Origin: Thermoleophilia bacterium
GTDB lineage: Bacteria; Actinomycetota; Thermoleophilia; UBA2241
Assembly (NCBI GenBank): GCA_041393415.1
Contig: JAWKKE010000008.1
Coordinates: forward strand, 1-64,000
Length of the DNA: 64,000 nt
Direction: 5' to 3'
Shown: positions 1-9,166 of the stretch, piece after piece
Layout: each line of letters begins with the position of its first letter
How positions within the stretch are numbered: the stretch's first letter is position 1
The notes under the pieces: model-generated
What the model was told of the DNA's origin: nothing
What the model saw: only the letters and a program-made list of their open reading frames with translations
The model's database searches: none
Position numbers and translations under genes: made by a program

Positions 1-2637
1 TTCGTCGGTCACCTGGGTGCCGCCGCTGATGAGGAGGAGCTTGTCGCGTACGCCCTTCTCCTCGGCCAGGTCGGCGAGCTTCTCCATGTTCACGCGGTGG
101 ATCTCGTTGTGGGTGATGATGGTGCTGATCAAGATCGCTTGGGCAGCGTGTTCGATGGCTGCGTCCAAGACCTTCTCGACCGGGACCGAGGTGCCCAGGT
201 AGACGTGCTCGATGCCCCAGGTCTCGATGCCGCCGTGCTTGATGTCGAGGATCTCGAAGAGGCCGACGGAGTGCTCGTCGTTGCCGACGGTGGCCGCGAC
301 GACTTTGAGGGGGTGCTCGGCGACGAAGGCGCGGAGCTCGTCGTCGCTCAGAGGTGCTTGCACCTCGGGGATGACGAGCGAAGCGGGGTCGACGAGCACA
401 TCCAGACGGCCCTTGAGCTCGATGAGCGTGCCCTCGGCCGGGTGCATCACCTGCTTGTGGATGACCTCGCACGCCTGCAGGTTCATCGCCCGGCCGAGTT
501 CCAGCGCCGCGAACTCGGCCACGCGAGCCGAGGCCGGCAGAAACATCGTCACCACGACGATGCCGTCGCCGGCCCACTGCACCTCGGGCGCAATGAGGCC
601 ACCCTCGCGCATCTCGGCCGTATGCGCCAGACGCGCGTTGACGTTGTCCTCCGGGTCGAGCTCGTCGATGAAGGGCACGAGTTCGGGGTTGCAGAGCGTG
701 CAGCCGCCGATGAGGTCGCAGGCGCGGGCGGCGGGCGCGTCGGCGGAGCCGGCCGCGCCCGACTCGCCCGCCGCCTCCCCGAACCCCTCCGGCAAGTGAT
801 TCACCCCGAAGTGATGACACACCGGCGCCAGGTAGTCGGCGGCGCGCTCGACCACAGTGCCGGCCGCGACGCCGCCGTCGGCACGGCGCGCGATGCCGTC
901 GTCGCGCGTCTCCGGGTACTCGCCGGAGTCGACGAAGTAGGCCTGCTCGACGGCGGCGAAGTACCCTCCCGCACGCTGCATCCCCTCGAGGAAGAGCACG
1001 GCGCGCTCCTTGATCTCGCGCACGCGCTCGCGCAGTTCCGGCGCCTCGCGGTCGACCTTGACGATCTCGCGCAACCCATCCAGCCCCACCAGGGTCTGCT
1101 TGGCGGTGTCCACGGCGGCGACGTTGAAGTAGTGCCAGGGCACGTTGCGACCCTCGTCGGGGGTGATCGTGCTCTGGATGTCGGCGCTCGTGAGACGGCT
1201 GATCAGGAGGTTCATCGTGTGCGACACGGTCGCCTCGCGCGCCTCCGACTCCATGTAGCGGGTGTTCTGCTGAGCACGCATCTTGTACTCGCCGAAGAGA
1301 TCGCGGAGCGCTATGGCGTACGGCAGGTCGAGACGCAGACAGGGCGCCGGCGAGGCGTCCGGCGGCACCGTGCTCAGGCAGATGCTCTCCTTGGGCATGC
1401 CGACGGCCACCGAGAAGGCGGTGTTGATGGCGTGCTGCACGAGGAGCTCGGGCATCACCTTCCAGGCCTCCCGAGCGGTGGCGTTGGCGTTGTGGGCGCC
1501 GTCGATCTGGGCCATGCGGCCGCTGGCCATGATGCGCTTGGCCACAGCCGCGTCGGTGAAGCTGCGCACCATGTTGATGTTGCGGTAGAGGACGTTGTAC
1601 TGCGGGTCCTGATGGGCGCCGTTAACGCCCTCCTCGGCGAACATCACGGCGATCTCGGGGCCGGCGACACCACTCACGTAGGAGTGGAAGTTGATGGGCC
1701 GGCCCACCTCGTCTTCGATCAAATCGAGCGCCTTGCGCGTAGCGCGCGCCTGTTTGCGCGTGATGGGCACGCCGCCGACGCCTTCGGGCGTGCCCTCCAG
1801 CAGCCCGTCCATGTGGCTCTGGCCGGCGGTGCGGATGACCATCATGTGGTCGGCGCCGTGCCAGGCGGCCATGCGCATGCGGCGCACGTCGTCCTCAAAG
1901 CGGCCGGAGGCGATCTCGGTGGTCACGACGCAGTCGGGCTGCGGATCGATGCCGCCGAAGGAGCGCGCGGCCGGCAGGGGTACGCCGCAGGTGAGCCCCT
2001 GCGATGTCTCCTTGTAGGTGAAGTCGCCGAGGTGCTGGTCGGGCACCGGCGTGCGCCAGGTCCAGCCGCGGCGGCGCGGACGGTAGTGCTCGAGGTCGGA
2101 GAGAACGGCGGCGAGATCGAGCTTCTCGGAGGGATCGAGGGGCGGCAGGGCAGCGGATGCGGCTCCCGCCGGCGCAGCGGGTGCGGGCGCCGCGGCAGTT
2201 GCGGGCGCCTCGACGGACGCGGGCACCTGGGAGGGCGCGGCGCTGGGCGGCGGCGCGACGGAGGCGGCGAGCGGCGTAGCCGGCGAGCCGCCCCAGCGCG
2301 CCGCGACGGTGTCCCAACCCTCGCCGGCGGCCAGGCGCTTGGCCGCCGCGACCACGGGCACTCCCCACTCCGCGGCGCAGGACAGCACGACGTGCCCGGC
2401 GCCGTGGCCGAGCAGGCCGCGGCGGTCGCACTCGGCCGCCACCGCGGCGCAAACCAGGGAGTCGCAGCCCATGCGCATCAGCACCGAGCGTTCGACAGAC
2501 GGCGAGGTGTGCGTGCGCCCCAGCTCAACAAGCGGCGCCACGATCTCGCCGGCGAGCTCCCAGAAGCGCGCCTCGAGCTCGGCGTCGCTCAGCGAGACCA
2601 GGTGCAGGTGCTCCTCGAGATAGGTGTCGTCGCGCAC
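1..2637 (-). CDS. oraE: D-ornithine 4,5-aminomutase, fused S and E subunits (3' end off window)
   Basis: Adenosylcobalamin- and PLP-dependent enzyme moving the terminal amino group of D-ornithine to give 2,4-diaminopentanoate. Residues 1-117 resemble the small OraS subunit (FWELAGEIV, SVERSVLMRMG, GLLGHGAGH). Residues 118-167 are an Ala/Pro-rich linker. OraE begins near residue 168 (YRPRRRGWTWR) and carries the TIM-barrel signatures TTEIASGRFEDD and GAHQDPQYNVLYRN. In the cobalamin-binding domain, D787-x-H789-x-x-G gives the lower axial His, and K800 in DIKHGG, 11 residues later, is the expected PLP lysine; this spacing matches the known H618/K629 pair of the clostridial enzyme as I recall it. 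About 27 or more C-terminal residues lie beyond position 1. The GTG start at 2637 follows AGGAG; stop of ortB is 37 nt upstream. Last visible gene of the ord-ortA-ortB operon. Confidence 0.93.
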   Translation of the reverse strand, partial: MRDDTYLEEHLHLVSLSDAELEARFWELAGEIVAPLVELGRTHTSPSVERSVLMRMGCDSLVCAAVAAECDRRGLLGHGAGHVVLSCAAEWGVPVVAAAKRLAAGEGWDTVAARWGGSPATPLAASVAPPPSAAPSQVPASVEAPATAAAPAPAAPAGAASAALPPLDPSEKLDLAAVLSDLEHYRPRRRGWTWRTPVPDQHLGDFTYKETSQGLTCGVPLPAARSFGGIDPQPDCVVTTEIASGRFEDDVRRMRMAAWHGADHMMVIRTAGQSHMDGLLEGTPEGVGGVPITRKQARATRKALDLIEDEVGRPINFHSYVSGVAGPEIAVMFAEEGVNGAHQDPQYNVLYRNINMVRSFTDAAVAKRIMASGRMAQIDGAHNANATAREAWKVMPELLVQHAINTAFSVAVGMPKESICLSTVPPDASPAPCLRLDLPYAIALRDLFGEYKMRAQQNTRYMESEAREATVSHTMNLLISRLTSADIQSTITPDEGRNVPWHYFNVAAVDTAKQTLVGLDGLREIVKVDREAPELRERVREIKERAVLFLEGMQRAGGYFAAVEQAYFVDSGEYPETRDDGIARRADGGVAAGTVVERAADYLAPVCHHFGVNHLPEGFGEAAGESGAAGSADAPAARACDLIGGCTLCNPELVPFIDELDPEDNVNARLAHTAEMREGGLIAPEVQWAGDGIVVVTMFLPASARVAEFAALELGRAMNLQACEVIHKQVMHPAEGTLIELKGRLDVLVDPASLVIPEVQAPLSDDELRAFVAEHPLKVVAATVGNDEHSVGLFEILDIKHGGIETWGIEHVYLGTSVPVEKVLDAAIEHAAQAILISTIITHNEIHRVNMEKLADLAEEKGVRDKLLLISGGTQVTDE

Positions 2638-2674
2638 GTTCGTGTCTCCTCTCGCGCCGCCGGCGCCGTCTTGC

Positions 2675-4093
2675 CTACTTCTGCTCCGTCGCGAGCTCCG
2701 CCGCCAGCCGCTCGACCATCGCGGCATCTGTGTTCGTGTCGGCGGCCAGGAACTCCACGTCGGCGTCCGTGATCGCGTAGCCCTGCGGCGCCGCCTTGAG
2801 AGCGTGACGCACGTAGCTGCGCCGCAGTTGCGCCAGATCCATCTCCTTGGCGCGAATCTGCTCCGGCCGTTCGGGGATGACGATCACCTCGCCGGGCACG
2901 TTCTCGGCGGGGTCGCCGGCGCGCACCTCCACGCCCATCTCGCGAGCGAAGTTGAGCTGCGCCCAATGATGCTTGCCGGCTCCGGTGTACTCCGTCTCCT
3001 GCACAACCACGGTCGCTTCGCGCGGCAACTCGCGGGCAAGGCTGATCGCCCCGGCAATCGCCGTGTTGCCCGCCGGGCCGCGCTCCAATCCCTCGATCTT
3101 GCTCATCGCTTCGGTGGCGTAGAACACCTCGCCCTGGCTCACGGTGAGGTAGCGATCCATGTAGCGCAGCGAACGGGCGGCGTTGCGCGGCACGTCGGCG
3201 CGGTCCGGCCAGGTGGCGAACGGCACGCCGAACCCGGTGTGGCCGGTCGTGAAGCTCTTGCGGTTGAAGTCGGTGTCGCTGGCCATGTGCAGGCCGCTCA
3301 AGTCGACCGAGACGCTGACGATTTGGGTCTCGGTCGCCCCGGCACGCTTGAGGCCGCGGGCCGTGCCGGTCGTGTTGCCGCCGCCGGCGTGCGTGATCAC
3401 GCAGTGGGTCGGCGGCGCCCCGGTGAGCGCGGTCATCTCCTCGGCGATCTCGACGCCGAGCGTCTCGATGCCCGAGACGCCGAACGGTGAGTACAGCGAG
3501 GCGGCAAAGAAGCCCGTCTCGTCGAGCAGCTCGAGCATATGGGCGAAGAGCTCCGGGCCGACGCTCATCTGCACCACCTCGGCCCCGTACGCCTCGCAGA
3601 CGCGGCTCTTCTCGAGGATCTCGGGCTGGCCGATGTGGCGGCCGTCGAAGGTCTCCTGAACGATGATGCACTTGAGGCCGGCACGCGCCGCCTGACTGGC
3701 GACGGCGGCGCCGTAGTTGCCCGACGTCGCCGCGACCACACCGGCGTAGCCCTTCTCTTGGGCCAAATGGATGCTGATGCTGGCCCGCCGATCCTTGAAC
3801 GCTCCGGCGAGATTGGCGGCCTCGTCTTTGACGAAGATGCGCGCGCCCATGCACGGTGCGCTGATGGAGCGCACCAGCTCGGTGAGGTTGCGCAACTCGA
3901 GCAGCGGTGTGCCCCCCACGCCGGCACGCCGCTGAATCGTGGCGATCTCGGCCAGGGAGTAGCCGTGGGCCGTCATCATCGCCTCGTAGTCGAAGGCGAT
4001 GGGGCTCTGCTCGAACTGACCGTAGTCCATGCCGAGCGCGCGCCGCATGATCTCGCCGCGGCGCGCGAGCACGGCCGCTACGCGGCCGCTCAT
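2675..4093 (-). CDS. ortB: 2-amino-4-oxopentanoate thiolase, beta subunit
   Basis: PLP-dependent subunit of the thiolase that uses CoA to split 2-amino-4-oxopentanoate into acetyl-CoA and D-alanine, the last step of oxidative ornithine breakdown. The 472-residue protein has the tryptophan-synthase-beta fold: GAFKDRRAS supplies the Schiff-base lysine, ATSGNYGAA the cofactor phosphate or substrate loop, and HAGGGNTTGT a glycine-rich phosphate-binding loop. The ATG at 4093 overlaps the ortA stop as ATGA, indicating translational coupling of the two subunits. A longer in-frame extension upstream exists but only overlaps ortA and is not used here. Identity rests on family signatures and on its place between ortA and the ornithine aminomutase. 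Confidence 0.92.
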   Translation of the reverse strand: MSGRVAAVLARRGEIMRRALGMDYGQFEQSPIAFDYEAMMTAHGYSLAEIATIQRRAGVGGTPLLELRNLTELVRSISAPCMGARIFVKDEAANLAGAFKDRRASISIHLAQEKGYAGVVAATSGNYGAAVASQAARAGLKCIIVQETFDGRHIGQPEILEKSRVCEAYGAEVVQMSVGPELFAHMLELLDETGFFAASLYSPFGVSGIETLGVEIAEEMTALTGAPPTHCVITHAGGGNTTGTARGLKRAGATETQIVSVSVDLSGLHMASDTDFNRKSFTTGHTGFGVPFATWPDRADVPRNAARSLRYMDRYLTVSQGEVFYATEAMSKIEGLERGPAGNTAIAGAISLARELPREATVVVQETEYTGAGKHHWAQLNFAREMGVEVRAGDPAENVPGEVIVIPERPEQIRAKEMDLAQLRRSYVRHALKAAPQGYAITDADVEFLAADTNTDAAMVERLAAELATEQK

Positions 4094-4467
4094 CGCGCCG
4101 CCTCCTGCTCGTGCGCGGCGCGATGAGCCGCGAGCCGGGCGCGCAGGTCGCGGCCGACGTGCGTCAGCTCCGCGATCGGCGCGCCGAACGTGTGGTAGTA
4201 GCCGGGGTTCACAGCGAAGAGCCGGCCGCTGACGAGCCGGCCGCTCATCGTCTCGACGGTCAGAGCTTCGCCCACAACGGCTGCGCCCTGGGCGAAGCCC
4301 TTGACCCACACCATGAGCGGCTTGCCCGCCGTCTCCGGCGGCAGCCCTTCCGCACGCTCATCCGGTTCGAGCACGACGCGCTCGATCTCGACCCAATCGC
4401 CCGGGCGGCACCGCCGCTCCGCAGCCTCGCCGGCCTCGCCGATTGCCGTTTCCGCGTTCACACTCAC
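4090..4467 (-). CDS. ortA: 2-amino-4-oxopentanoate thiolase, alpha subunit
   Basis: Small partner of OrtB, about 125 residues, in the usual size range for this subunit. The central part (WVEIERVVLEP, GKPLMVWVKGF, ETMSGRLVSGRLF, YYHTFG) is the compact beta-rich OrtA domain; the charged C-terminal tail is predicted helical. I place the start at the GTG at 4467, which has AGAGGTG a few bases upstream; an ATG at 4494 would add nine residues without a good ribosome binding site. It follows ord by 66 nt and overlaps ortB by four bases. Function is assigned from family and operon position. Confidence 0.88.
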   Translation of the reverse strand: MSVNAETAIGEAGEAAERRCRPGDWVEIERVVLEPDERAEGLPPETAGKPLMVWVKGFAQGAAVVGEALTVETMSGRLVSGRLFAVNPGYYHTFGAPIAELTHVGRDLRARLAAHRAAHEQEAAR

Positions 4468-4533
4468 GGTGTCACCTCTCTCGTCGGCGCGCACACGATC
4501 GCTGCCGTTCTCTGTGCCGTTCCCGGCCCTACG

Positions 4534-5544
4534 TCAGGCCACCGGCGCCCAGAAGCGCGGCAGCGGCAGATCGATCACGGTCTTCATACCCGACGGCGCG
4601 TTCTGCATCAACGGAATGTAGTTGCCTGCGCTCGCGTAGGTACCCTTGCCGCCGGGGATCTCCGGTGTGTTCGCCATATTGACGTTGGGGTCGCCGAAGA
4701 TCTTGATGTAGTCACCCGTGTCTTGGCCGGCGAGCTGCGGGTGAATCTGCTGCGGGTGGATGAGGTGGATCTTGAGCTCGCCGTCGCTGTAGCCCTTGCC
4801 GACGTGGCGGCAGCCGGCGACGTCGCCGGGCGCGACCGTTACCCACTGCGTCGCGCGCTCGACCTCCGTCACGATCGGCTCGCGCGTCTCCTCGATGCGA
4901 TCGATCTCCCAGCCCAGCGCCTTGGCGATCAGCATGATCGACTCCGGGAAGCCGATGTGGCCGACGATCGTGCCGTCGGCGACGCCCTTCTCGAACTCGG
5001 CCACGGTGGTGCCCACACCCTGACCCTTCATCACCGTAGGGCCGAACGGCGAGAGGTCGTTGACGCGCGACGCCTCGACGTGGTCGACGCGCAGGCAGAC
5101 CGAGCTCCACATCACGATCAGGGCGTCGAGGATGAAGCCGGGGTTGATGCCGGTACCGAGGACGGTGACGTTGTGCTCCTTGGCCAAGCGATCGAACAGA
5201 TCGGCGCGTTCGGGATCGCTGGCCCATGGGTAGGCGAGCTTCTCGGCGATGCAGATCACGTTGCAGCCGGCCTTGATCGCCGGGACGATCTGCGGCTCCA
5301 CCTCATGCAAATTGCTCTGCGTGTTGACGCAGACCACATCCGGCCTCTGCGCGAGGACCGACTCGAAGTCGGTGGTCATGCGCACGTCGCAGGGTCGCTC
5401 GAGCAGTTCGCCGACGGTCATCCCCTCTTTGGCGGGATTGGTGACGATGACGCCGCACAGATCGATCTGATTCGGCCGGTCGAGCATGTACCGCAAGAGA
5501 CCCTGACCCATCATGCCGGTGCCCCACTCCGCTACCTTGATCAT
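4534..5544 (-). CDS. ord: 2,4-diaminopentanoate dehydrogenase
   Basis: NAD(P)+-dependent oxidative deamination of 2,4-diaminopentanoate to 2-amino-4-oxopentanoate, the step between aminomutase and thiolase. The 336-residue protein starts with a Rossmann motif (GTGMMGQG), is related to dihydrodipicolinate reductase-type dehydrogenases, and contains GTGINPGF and NDLSPFGPTVMKGQGVG, typical of the Ord family. The ATG at 5544 has AGGAGG eight bases upstream; an in-frame upstream extension to 5643 lacks this and crosses the promoter palindrome. First gene of the operon, so its upstream region should carry the main promoter. Confidence 0.92.
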   Translation of the reverse strand: MIKVAEWGTGMMGQGLLRYMLDRPNQIDLCGVIVTNPAKEGMTVGELLERPCDVRMTTDFESVLAQRPDVVCVNTQSNLHEVEPQIVPAIKAGCNVICIAEKLAYPWASDPERADLFDRLAKEHNVTVLGTGINPGFILDALIVMWSSVCLRVDHVEASRVNDLSPFGPTVMKGQGVGTTVAEFEKGVADGTIVGHIGFPESIMLIAKALGWEIDRIEETREPIVTEVERATQWVTVAPGDVAGCRHVGKGYSDGELKIHLIHPQQIHPQLAGQDTGDYIKIFGDPNVNMANTPEIPGGKGTYASAGNYIPLMQNAPSGMKTVIDLPLPRFWAPVA

Positions 5545-5598
5545 GACGCTCGCCTCCTCAGCTCCGGGCTTCGGCCGCTTCAGCCGCCTGCGCTCTCC

Positions 5599-5617
5599 TT
5601 GCATAGAACCTATGCAA
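5599..5617. promoter_or_regulatory. 19-bp palindrome, candidate operator of the ornithine operon
   Basis: TTGCATAGAACCTATGCAA is a perfect 8-bp inverted repeat with a 3-bp centre, centred about 64 bp upstream of the ord start. On the minus strand it directly follows a TATACT hexamer (a plausible -10), so a bound dimeric regulator would cover the transcription start. The regulator is not in the window. Operator function is inferred from symmetry and position. Confidence 0.6.
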
Positions 5618-5741
5618 GTATAGCGTGCCGGCAGGGATGACACGAGGAGGTCTACGGCGCGGAGTGGCGCGGCGGACCAAGGGCGCGGTGACTGAGATGG
5701 CCCGCGCCCACCGAGCTCGCCGCGCTCGCAGAGCGCCGGCG

Positions 5742-8042
5742 CTAGCGCACCGTGAGGCTGCGGGCGCTGCTCATCGTCGCCGCGTTCGACGCATCGGCGG
5801 CGTGGTAGGCGCGCAGGCGCCAGCTCCCGCTCGCCGGCAGGCTGAGCGTGGCCGAGTAGCGCGAGACGCCGCCGCCCGCCTCACTCACCTTGGCGGCAAC
5901 CGACCGGCGGAGCTTCCACGTACCGTTCTGCCGTCGGTAACAGCGCACCACGACCGGCTTGGTGCCCGGCGTATGCCGCGGCTCCAGCGTGCCGGTCACG
6001 CGGAAGCGCTGCTTAACGGCGACCCGCGCCGGCGAAGACGGCGTGCTCATGCGCACGCGCGGTTTGACCGTGCGCGCCGTGCTCGTCGCCGGCGCGAGAT
6101 CGCCGGCGCCGGCGAAGACGGCACGGTAGTACGTGAGCCGCTTGGGCGCGGCGACGGTGACGTAGGAGCCGTCGTCCGCCGTCGCGACCGTCGCTGTGGC
6201 CTTCCAGCGCAGGCCGTCACGCGAGGACTGAATGAGCACCTGGCAAGCACCGAGAGGGGCGCCCTCCGGCGTCTTCAGGGTGCCCGTGATCTTCGCTGCG
6301 GCATAGGCGGACGGCGAGCGCGCCGAGAGGCTCACGATACTCGCCTGCAACGCGCGTACGGTGATGCTCGTGACCGCCGTGCGCCCCGCATCGTCAACCA
6401 CAGCGAGCGTGGCATGGTACGAGCCGGGGGCGCTATACGTGTGGGTGGCGGCAACACCTTCGGCAACCTCGCCGTCACCGAAATCCCAGGCGTAGCGCAC
6501 AATGTTCCCGGCCAAGTCGCTGGAGCTGCTGCCGTCGTAGACCACCGTCAGCGGCGCCACCCCGCTGCTCGGCTCGGCGATCGCCTGCGCGACCGGCAGC
6601 AGCGCCTCGCCGCTCGGATCGACGACACTCGCCGACAAGACGTAGCGGCCCAGCGAACCGTAGTCGGTGTACCCCGTGACGAGCGGGTCTCCGGAGCCCA
6701 CGCCTTGCACACGCACGAAGTACACGCCGGCGGCCGGCAGGACGAGGGAGAGCGAGGCGTCGAGCGTCTGGCTCGGCTCGCTCACGGCGAGCAGGCGGCC
6801 GTCGCCGGAGAGCACTTCCAGCCGCGTGTCGAGGTCCGGACCGCGTTCCGCCGGCCGCACCGAGAACGACGCTTGGCCGGCACTCGCCGTGAGGCGGAAC
6901 GCGTCGACGTCGGCGGCATCGCCGATCACCCCTTCAACGGCCAGCACGGAGCCCTCGGGCAGAACGGTGGCGGTACTGCGCGTGTTGCCGTGATCGTCGT
7001 GGCGCAGCGCCAGGCCGTGCGCCTGCATGAGGGCGAGGTCGTCCTCGGTGTTGTCGGCGTGTAGGTACTCGCCCTTGCTCCACTGCGTCAGGTTCTTGTC
7101 GTAGCCGGCGCCCATGATCGGCGCCCAGCCGGTTTCGCCGTCGCCGTGGCCGCTGTAGTAGGCGGAACCTCCGGCGACGCCGTCGTGCGCCAGCCCGAGC
7201 GTGTGGCCGACCTCGTGGGCGGCGACCTCGGCGATGTTCTTCTCGAGGTCGCCGAGCTGCTCGGGAAACACGAGCGCCGGCATGTAGGTCGCCTGCGGGT
7301 CGACGCGGTCGAAGACACCCATGTAGGCGATGCCGCCGTACTCGCCGAACTGGACCGCGAGCGGCGTGATCAGCACGCGCGCCCCGTAGCTGGCGTCGTC
7401 GACCGAGCTCCGCGCCAGCACATCCGACGACGGCTCCTGCGTGGTCACATCGATGGCGAACGGCGCGTAGTCCTCGGCGACGCGTTGCCAGACGTGCTGG
7501 ATGGCGGCACGCTCGTCGTCGCCGAACGTGGCGGGATCGCCGTCGGTGTCCCACGGCGGGCAGACGAGAATCTGCGTGTGCGTGTACTCGTTCCAGGCCG
7601 AGCCGACCAGCGTGTCGCCGGTGAAGTCGAGGTAGAGGGTACGCGCCGCCCCGGGAAGGCTGTGGAGCGTGAACGTGTCGGCGAGCGGTAGCGGCGCCGT
7701 ACTCTCGGCGACCGCCTCGCCGGCCGCGCCGGCCTGCTTCGCAGTCGCCGCGGCGCACGTGTAGAGCAGCCGCCCGTCGGCATCCACGGCGAGGCTACGA
7801 TCGGCGCGCAGACGGTGCTCGAGATCGGCAGCGCTGAGACCGTAGGCGCGGGCCACCTGCGGCAGCCGCGCCCCGAGACGATCGATCGCCCGCGCGCCAC
7901 GCTGCAGACCCGCGCGGGCCTCCGGCTGTGACGTAGCGGCCGCGGCCACCTGCGGCGCCGCGGCCCATCCCGCAACCGCGAGCAACGCCAGTGCGGCGAT
8001 ACGCCTCCACGCCGCGCGCCCGCGGTCGTTCTCGCGCTTCAT
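5742..8042 (-). CDS. Secreted metzincin-type metalloprotease with PKD and Ig-like C-terminal domains
   Basis: A 766-residue exported protein. The start at 8042 (MKRENDRGR) gives a basic n-region, a hydrophobic core and an AAAA-type cleavage site, and follows GAGAGAGG. The catalytic part has HEVGHTLGLAHD, the HExxHxxGxxHD zinc signature (H276, E277, H280, H286). Next is a bacterial pre-peptidase-like beta domain (VDAFRLTASAGQ, YFVRVQG), then a PKD domain (YAWDFGDG, THTYSAPGSYHATL) and two Ig-like or bacterial-Ig modules at the C-terminus. No sortase motif or terminal membrane anchor is seen, so it is probably released or held by its C-terminal modules. Single gene, with the ord promoter downstream. 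Protease activity is inferred from the motif; substrate unknown. Confidence 0.85.
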   Translation of the reverse strand: MKRENDRGRAAWRRIAALALLAVAGWAAAPQVAAAATSQPEARAGLQRGARAIDRLGARLPQVARAYGLSAADLEHRLRADRSLAVDADGRLLYTCAAATAKQAGAAGEAVAESTAPLPLADTFTLHSLPGAARTLYLDFTGDTLVGSAWNEYTHTQILVCPPWDTDGDPATFGDDERAAIQHVWQRVAEDYAPFAIDVTTQEPSSDVLARSSVDDASYGARVLITPLAVQFGEYGGIAYMGVFDRVDPQATYMPALVFPEQLGDLEKNIAEVAAHEVGHTLGLAHDGVAGGSAYYSGHGDGETGWAPIMGAGYDKNLTQWSKGEYLHADNTEDDLALMQAHGLALRHDDHGNTRSTATVLPEGSVLAVEGVIGDAADVDAFRLTASAGQASFSVRPAERGPDLDTRLEVLSGDGRLLAVSEPSQTLDASLSLVLPAAGVYFVRVQGVGSGDPLVTGYTDYGSLGRYVLSASVVDPSGEALLPVAQAIAEPSSGVAPLTVVYDGSSSSDLAGNIVRYAWDFGDGEVAEGVAATHTYSAPGSYHATLAVVDDAGRTAVTSITVRALQASIVSLSARSPSAYAAAKITGTLKTPEGAPLGACQVLIQSSRDGLRWKATATVATADDGSYVTVAAPKRLTYYRAVFAGAGDLAPATSTARTVKPRVRMSTPSSPARVAVKQRFRVTGTLEPRHTPGTKPVVVRCYRRQNGTWKLRRSVAAKVSEAGGGVSRYSATLSLPASGSWRLRAYHAADASNAATMSSARSLTVR

Positions 8043-8189
8043 ACTGCCTCTCTCTCGCACCGGCCCAAGGGCGCGCCCAACGCCCCTCGAGACGCGCGCC
8101 TTCTCGAACGTATTGGCCGGTGCGCCGGTGACTCCTGCCGAACAACGGGTTGTGCCCACCGGCGACCCGCGATGCCGGCGCGCCGGAGT

Positions 8190-9152
8190 CTAGACGGCGA
8201 ACGGGTACGGCGAGCGCCCGCGACGGCCAATCTCGCGCACGATGTCGGTCGCGCTGACCAAGCCTATCGGGATGTTTACACCGTAGACAACACCCGACGC
8301 CATGATCGGTCGCGCCGCCATCTCGCCGGTGATCTCGCCGTGTGCCAGAAGCACGAGCAGCGCATGGATGTGCTTGCCCGCCATGCGCGCCATCGCCTCC
8401 TCGAGCGTGCGCCAGTGTTCGATCGCCTCAATGTCTTGCGTCATGACGTCGGCGGCGATCACATCGTCGCGATCGGGGCTGCCGTAGTCCTCCGTCCACG
8501 GCTTGAGCACGTCGATCGCCGCCACCACACCCACCATCTCGCCCTCCTCGCTGGCGACGATGACGCGATGCACCTGCTTGTCGGCGATCACCCTGGCCGT
8601 CTCGCGCAGCGTCGCCGTGAGCGGCACCACGAGCACGCCGTGCGTCATGACGTCGTAGACCGTCTCGCGCGAGAGCGCCGTCTCACCGCTCGGCGCGACA
8701 CCCTCCTCATAACGATCGAGTTTGGTGTAGACGCACTCAGGCGTGCCCTTGACTGTCCGGCCGATCTCGCGCACCACGTCGCTTGTGCTGAGGATGCCGA
8801 CGATGTGCCCACCGGCGCGCACCAAGACGCGATGGATGTGGTGCTCGACCATCATCGCCATCGCCGCCTGCAGACTGTCGTCCACGGCGACGGTGAACAA
8901 GGGCCGCGACATGAGCGTCGCGGCCGCCACCCCGGCGCCGCCACTCTCGGCGCCACAGCGCCCGCCACAAGCGAGGATGTCGGTGCTCGAGACCACGCCC
9001 ACCACGTCGCGCTGCCGGTTGGCGACCGCGACACACGAGACGTGGTTGTCGCTCATCACGCGGCAGATATCGACCGCGGAGGTGCTCTCGGGGACCATGA
9101 TTACCCCGTGGTGCATCACGTCGCGAACCCTGCGATTGAGCGTCGCCTGCAT
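8190..9152 (-). CDS. Four-CBS-domain protein (two Bateman modules)
   Basis: The 320-residue soluble protein consists almost entirely of four CBS repeats, recognisable by VRDVMHHGVIMVP, ATLMSRPLFTV, VYDVMTHGVLVVP and AADVMTQDIEAI, with VGVVSSTDI, VGILSTSDVVREIG, VGVVAAIDVL and GLVSATDIVREIG closing each unit. CBS pairs usually bind adenine nucleotides and report energy state; no catalytic domain is attached. The start is 14 nt after the stop of the membrane iron-sulfur protein, so the two are co-transcribed and a regulatory link to that redox protein is plausible but not shown. Confidence 0.88.
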   Translation of the reverse strand: MQATLNRRVRDVMHHGVIMVPESTSAVDICRVMSDNHVSCVAVANRQRDVVGVVSSTDILACGGRCGAESGGAGVAAATLMSRPLFTVAVDDSLQAAMAMMVEHHIHRVLVRAGGHIVGILSTSDVVREIGRTVKGTPECVYTKLDRYEEGVAPSGETALSRETVYDVMTHGVLVVPLTATLRETARVIADKQVHRVIVASEEGEMVGVVAAIDVLKPWTEDYGSPDRDDVIAADVMTQDIEAIEHWRTLEEAMARMAGKHIHALLVLLAHGEITGEMAARPIMASGVVYGVNIPIGLVSATDIVREIGRRGRSPYPFAV

Positions 9153-9166
9153 GTCCCGACACCTCC

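Noticed and set aside
97..2772. Long open frame on the plus strand opposite the ornithine aminomutase gene
   Set aside because: It is His/Asp/Arg-rich antisense shadow of a high-GC gene. The minus-strand frame has clear family motifs, so only that was kept. The same applies to other long antisense frames, e.g. opposite the iron-sulfur gene (9476-10639), the P-type ATPase and atpD.
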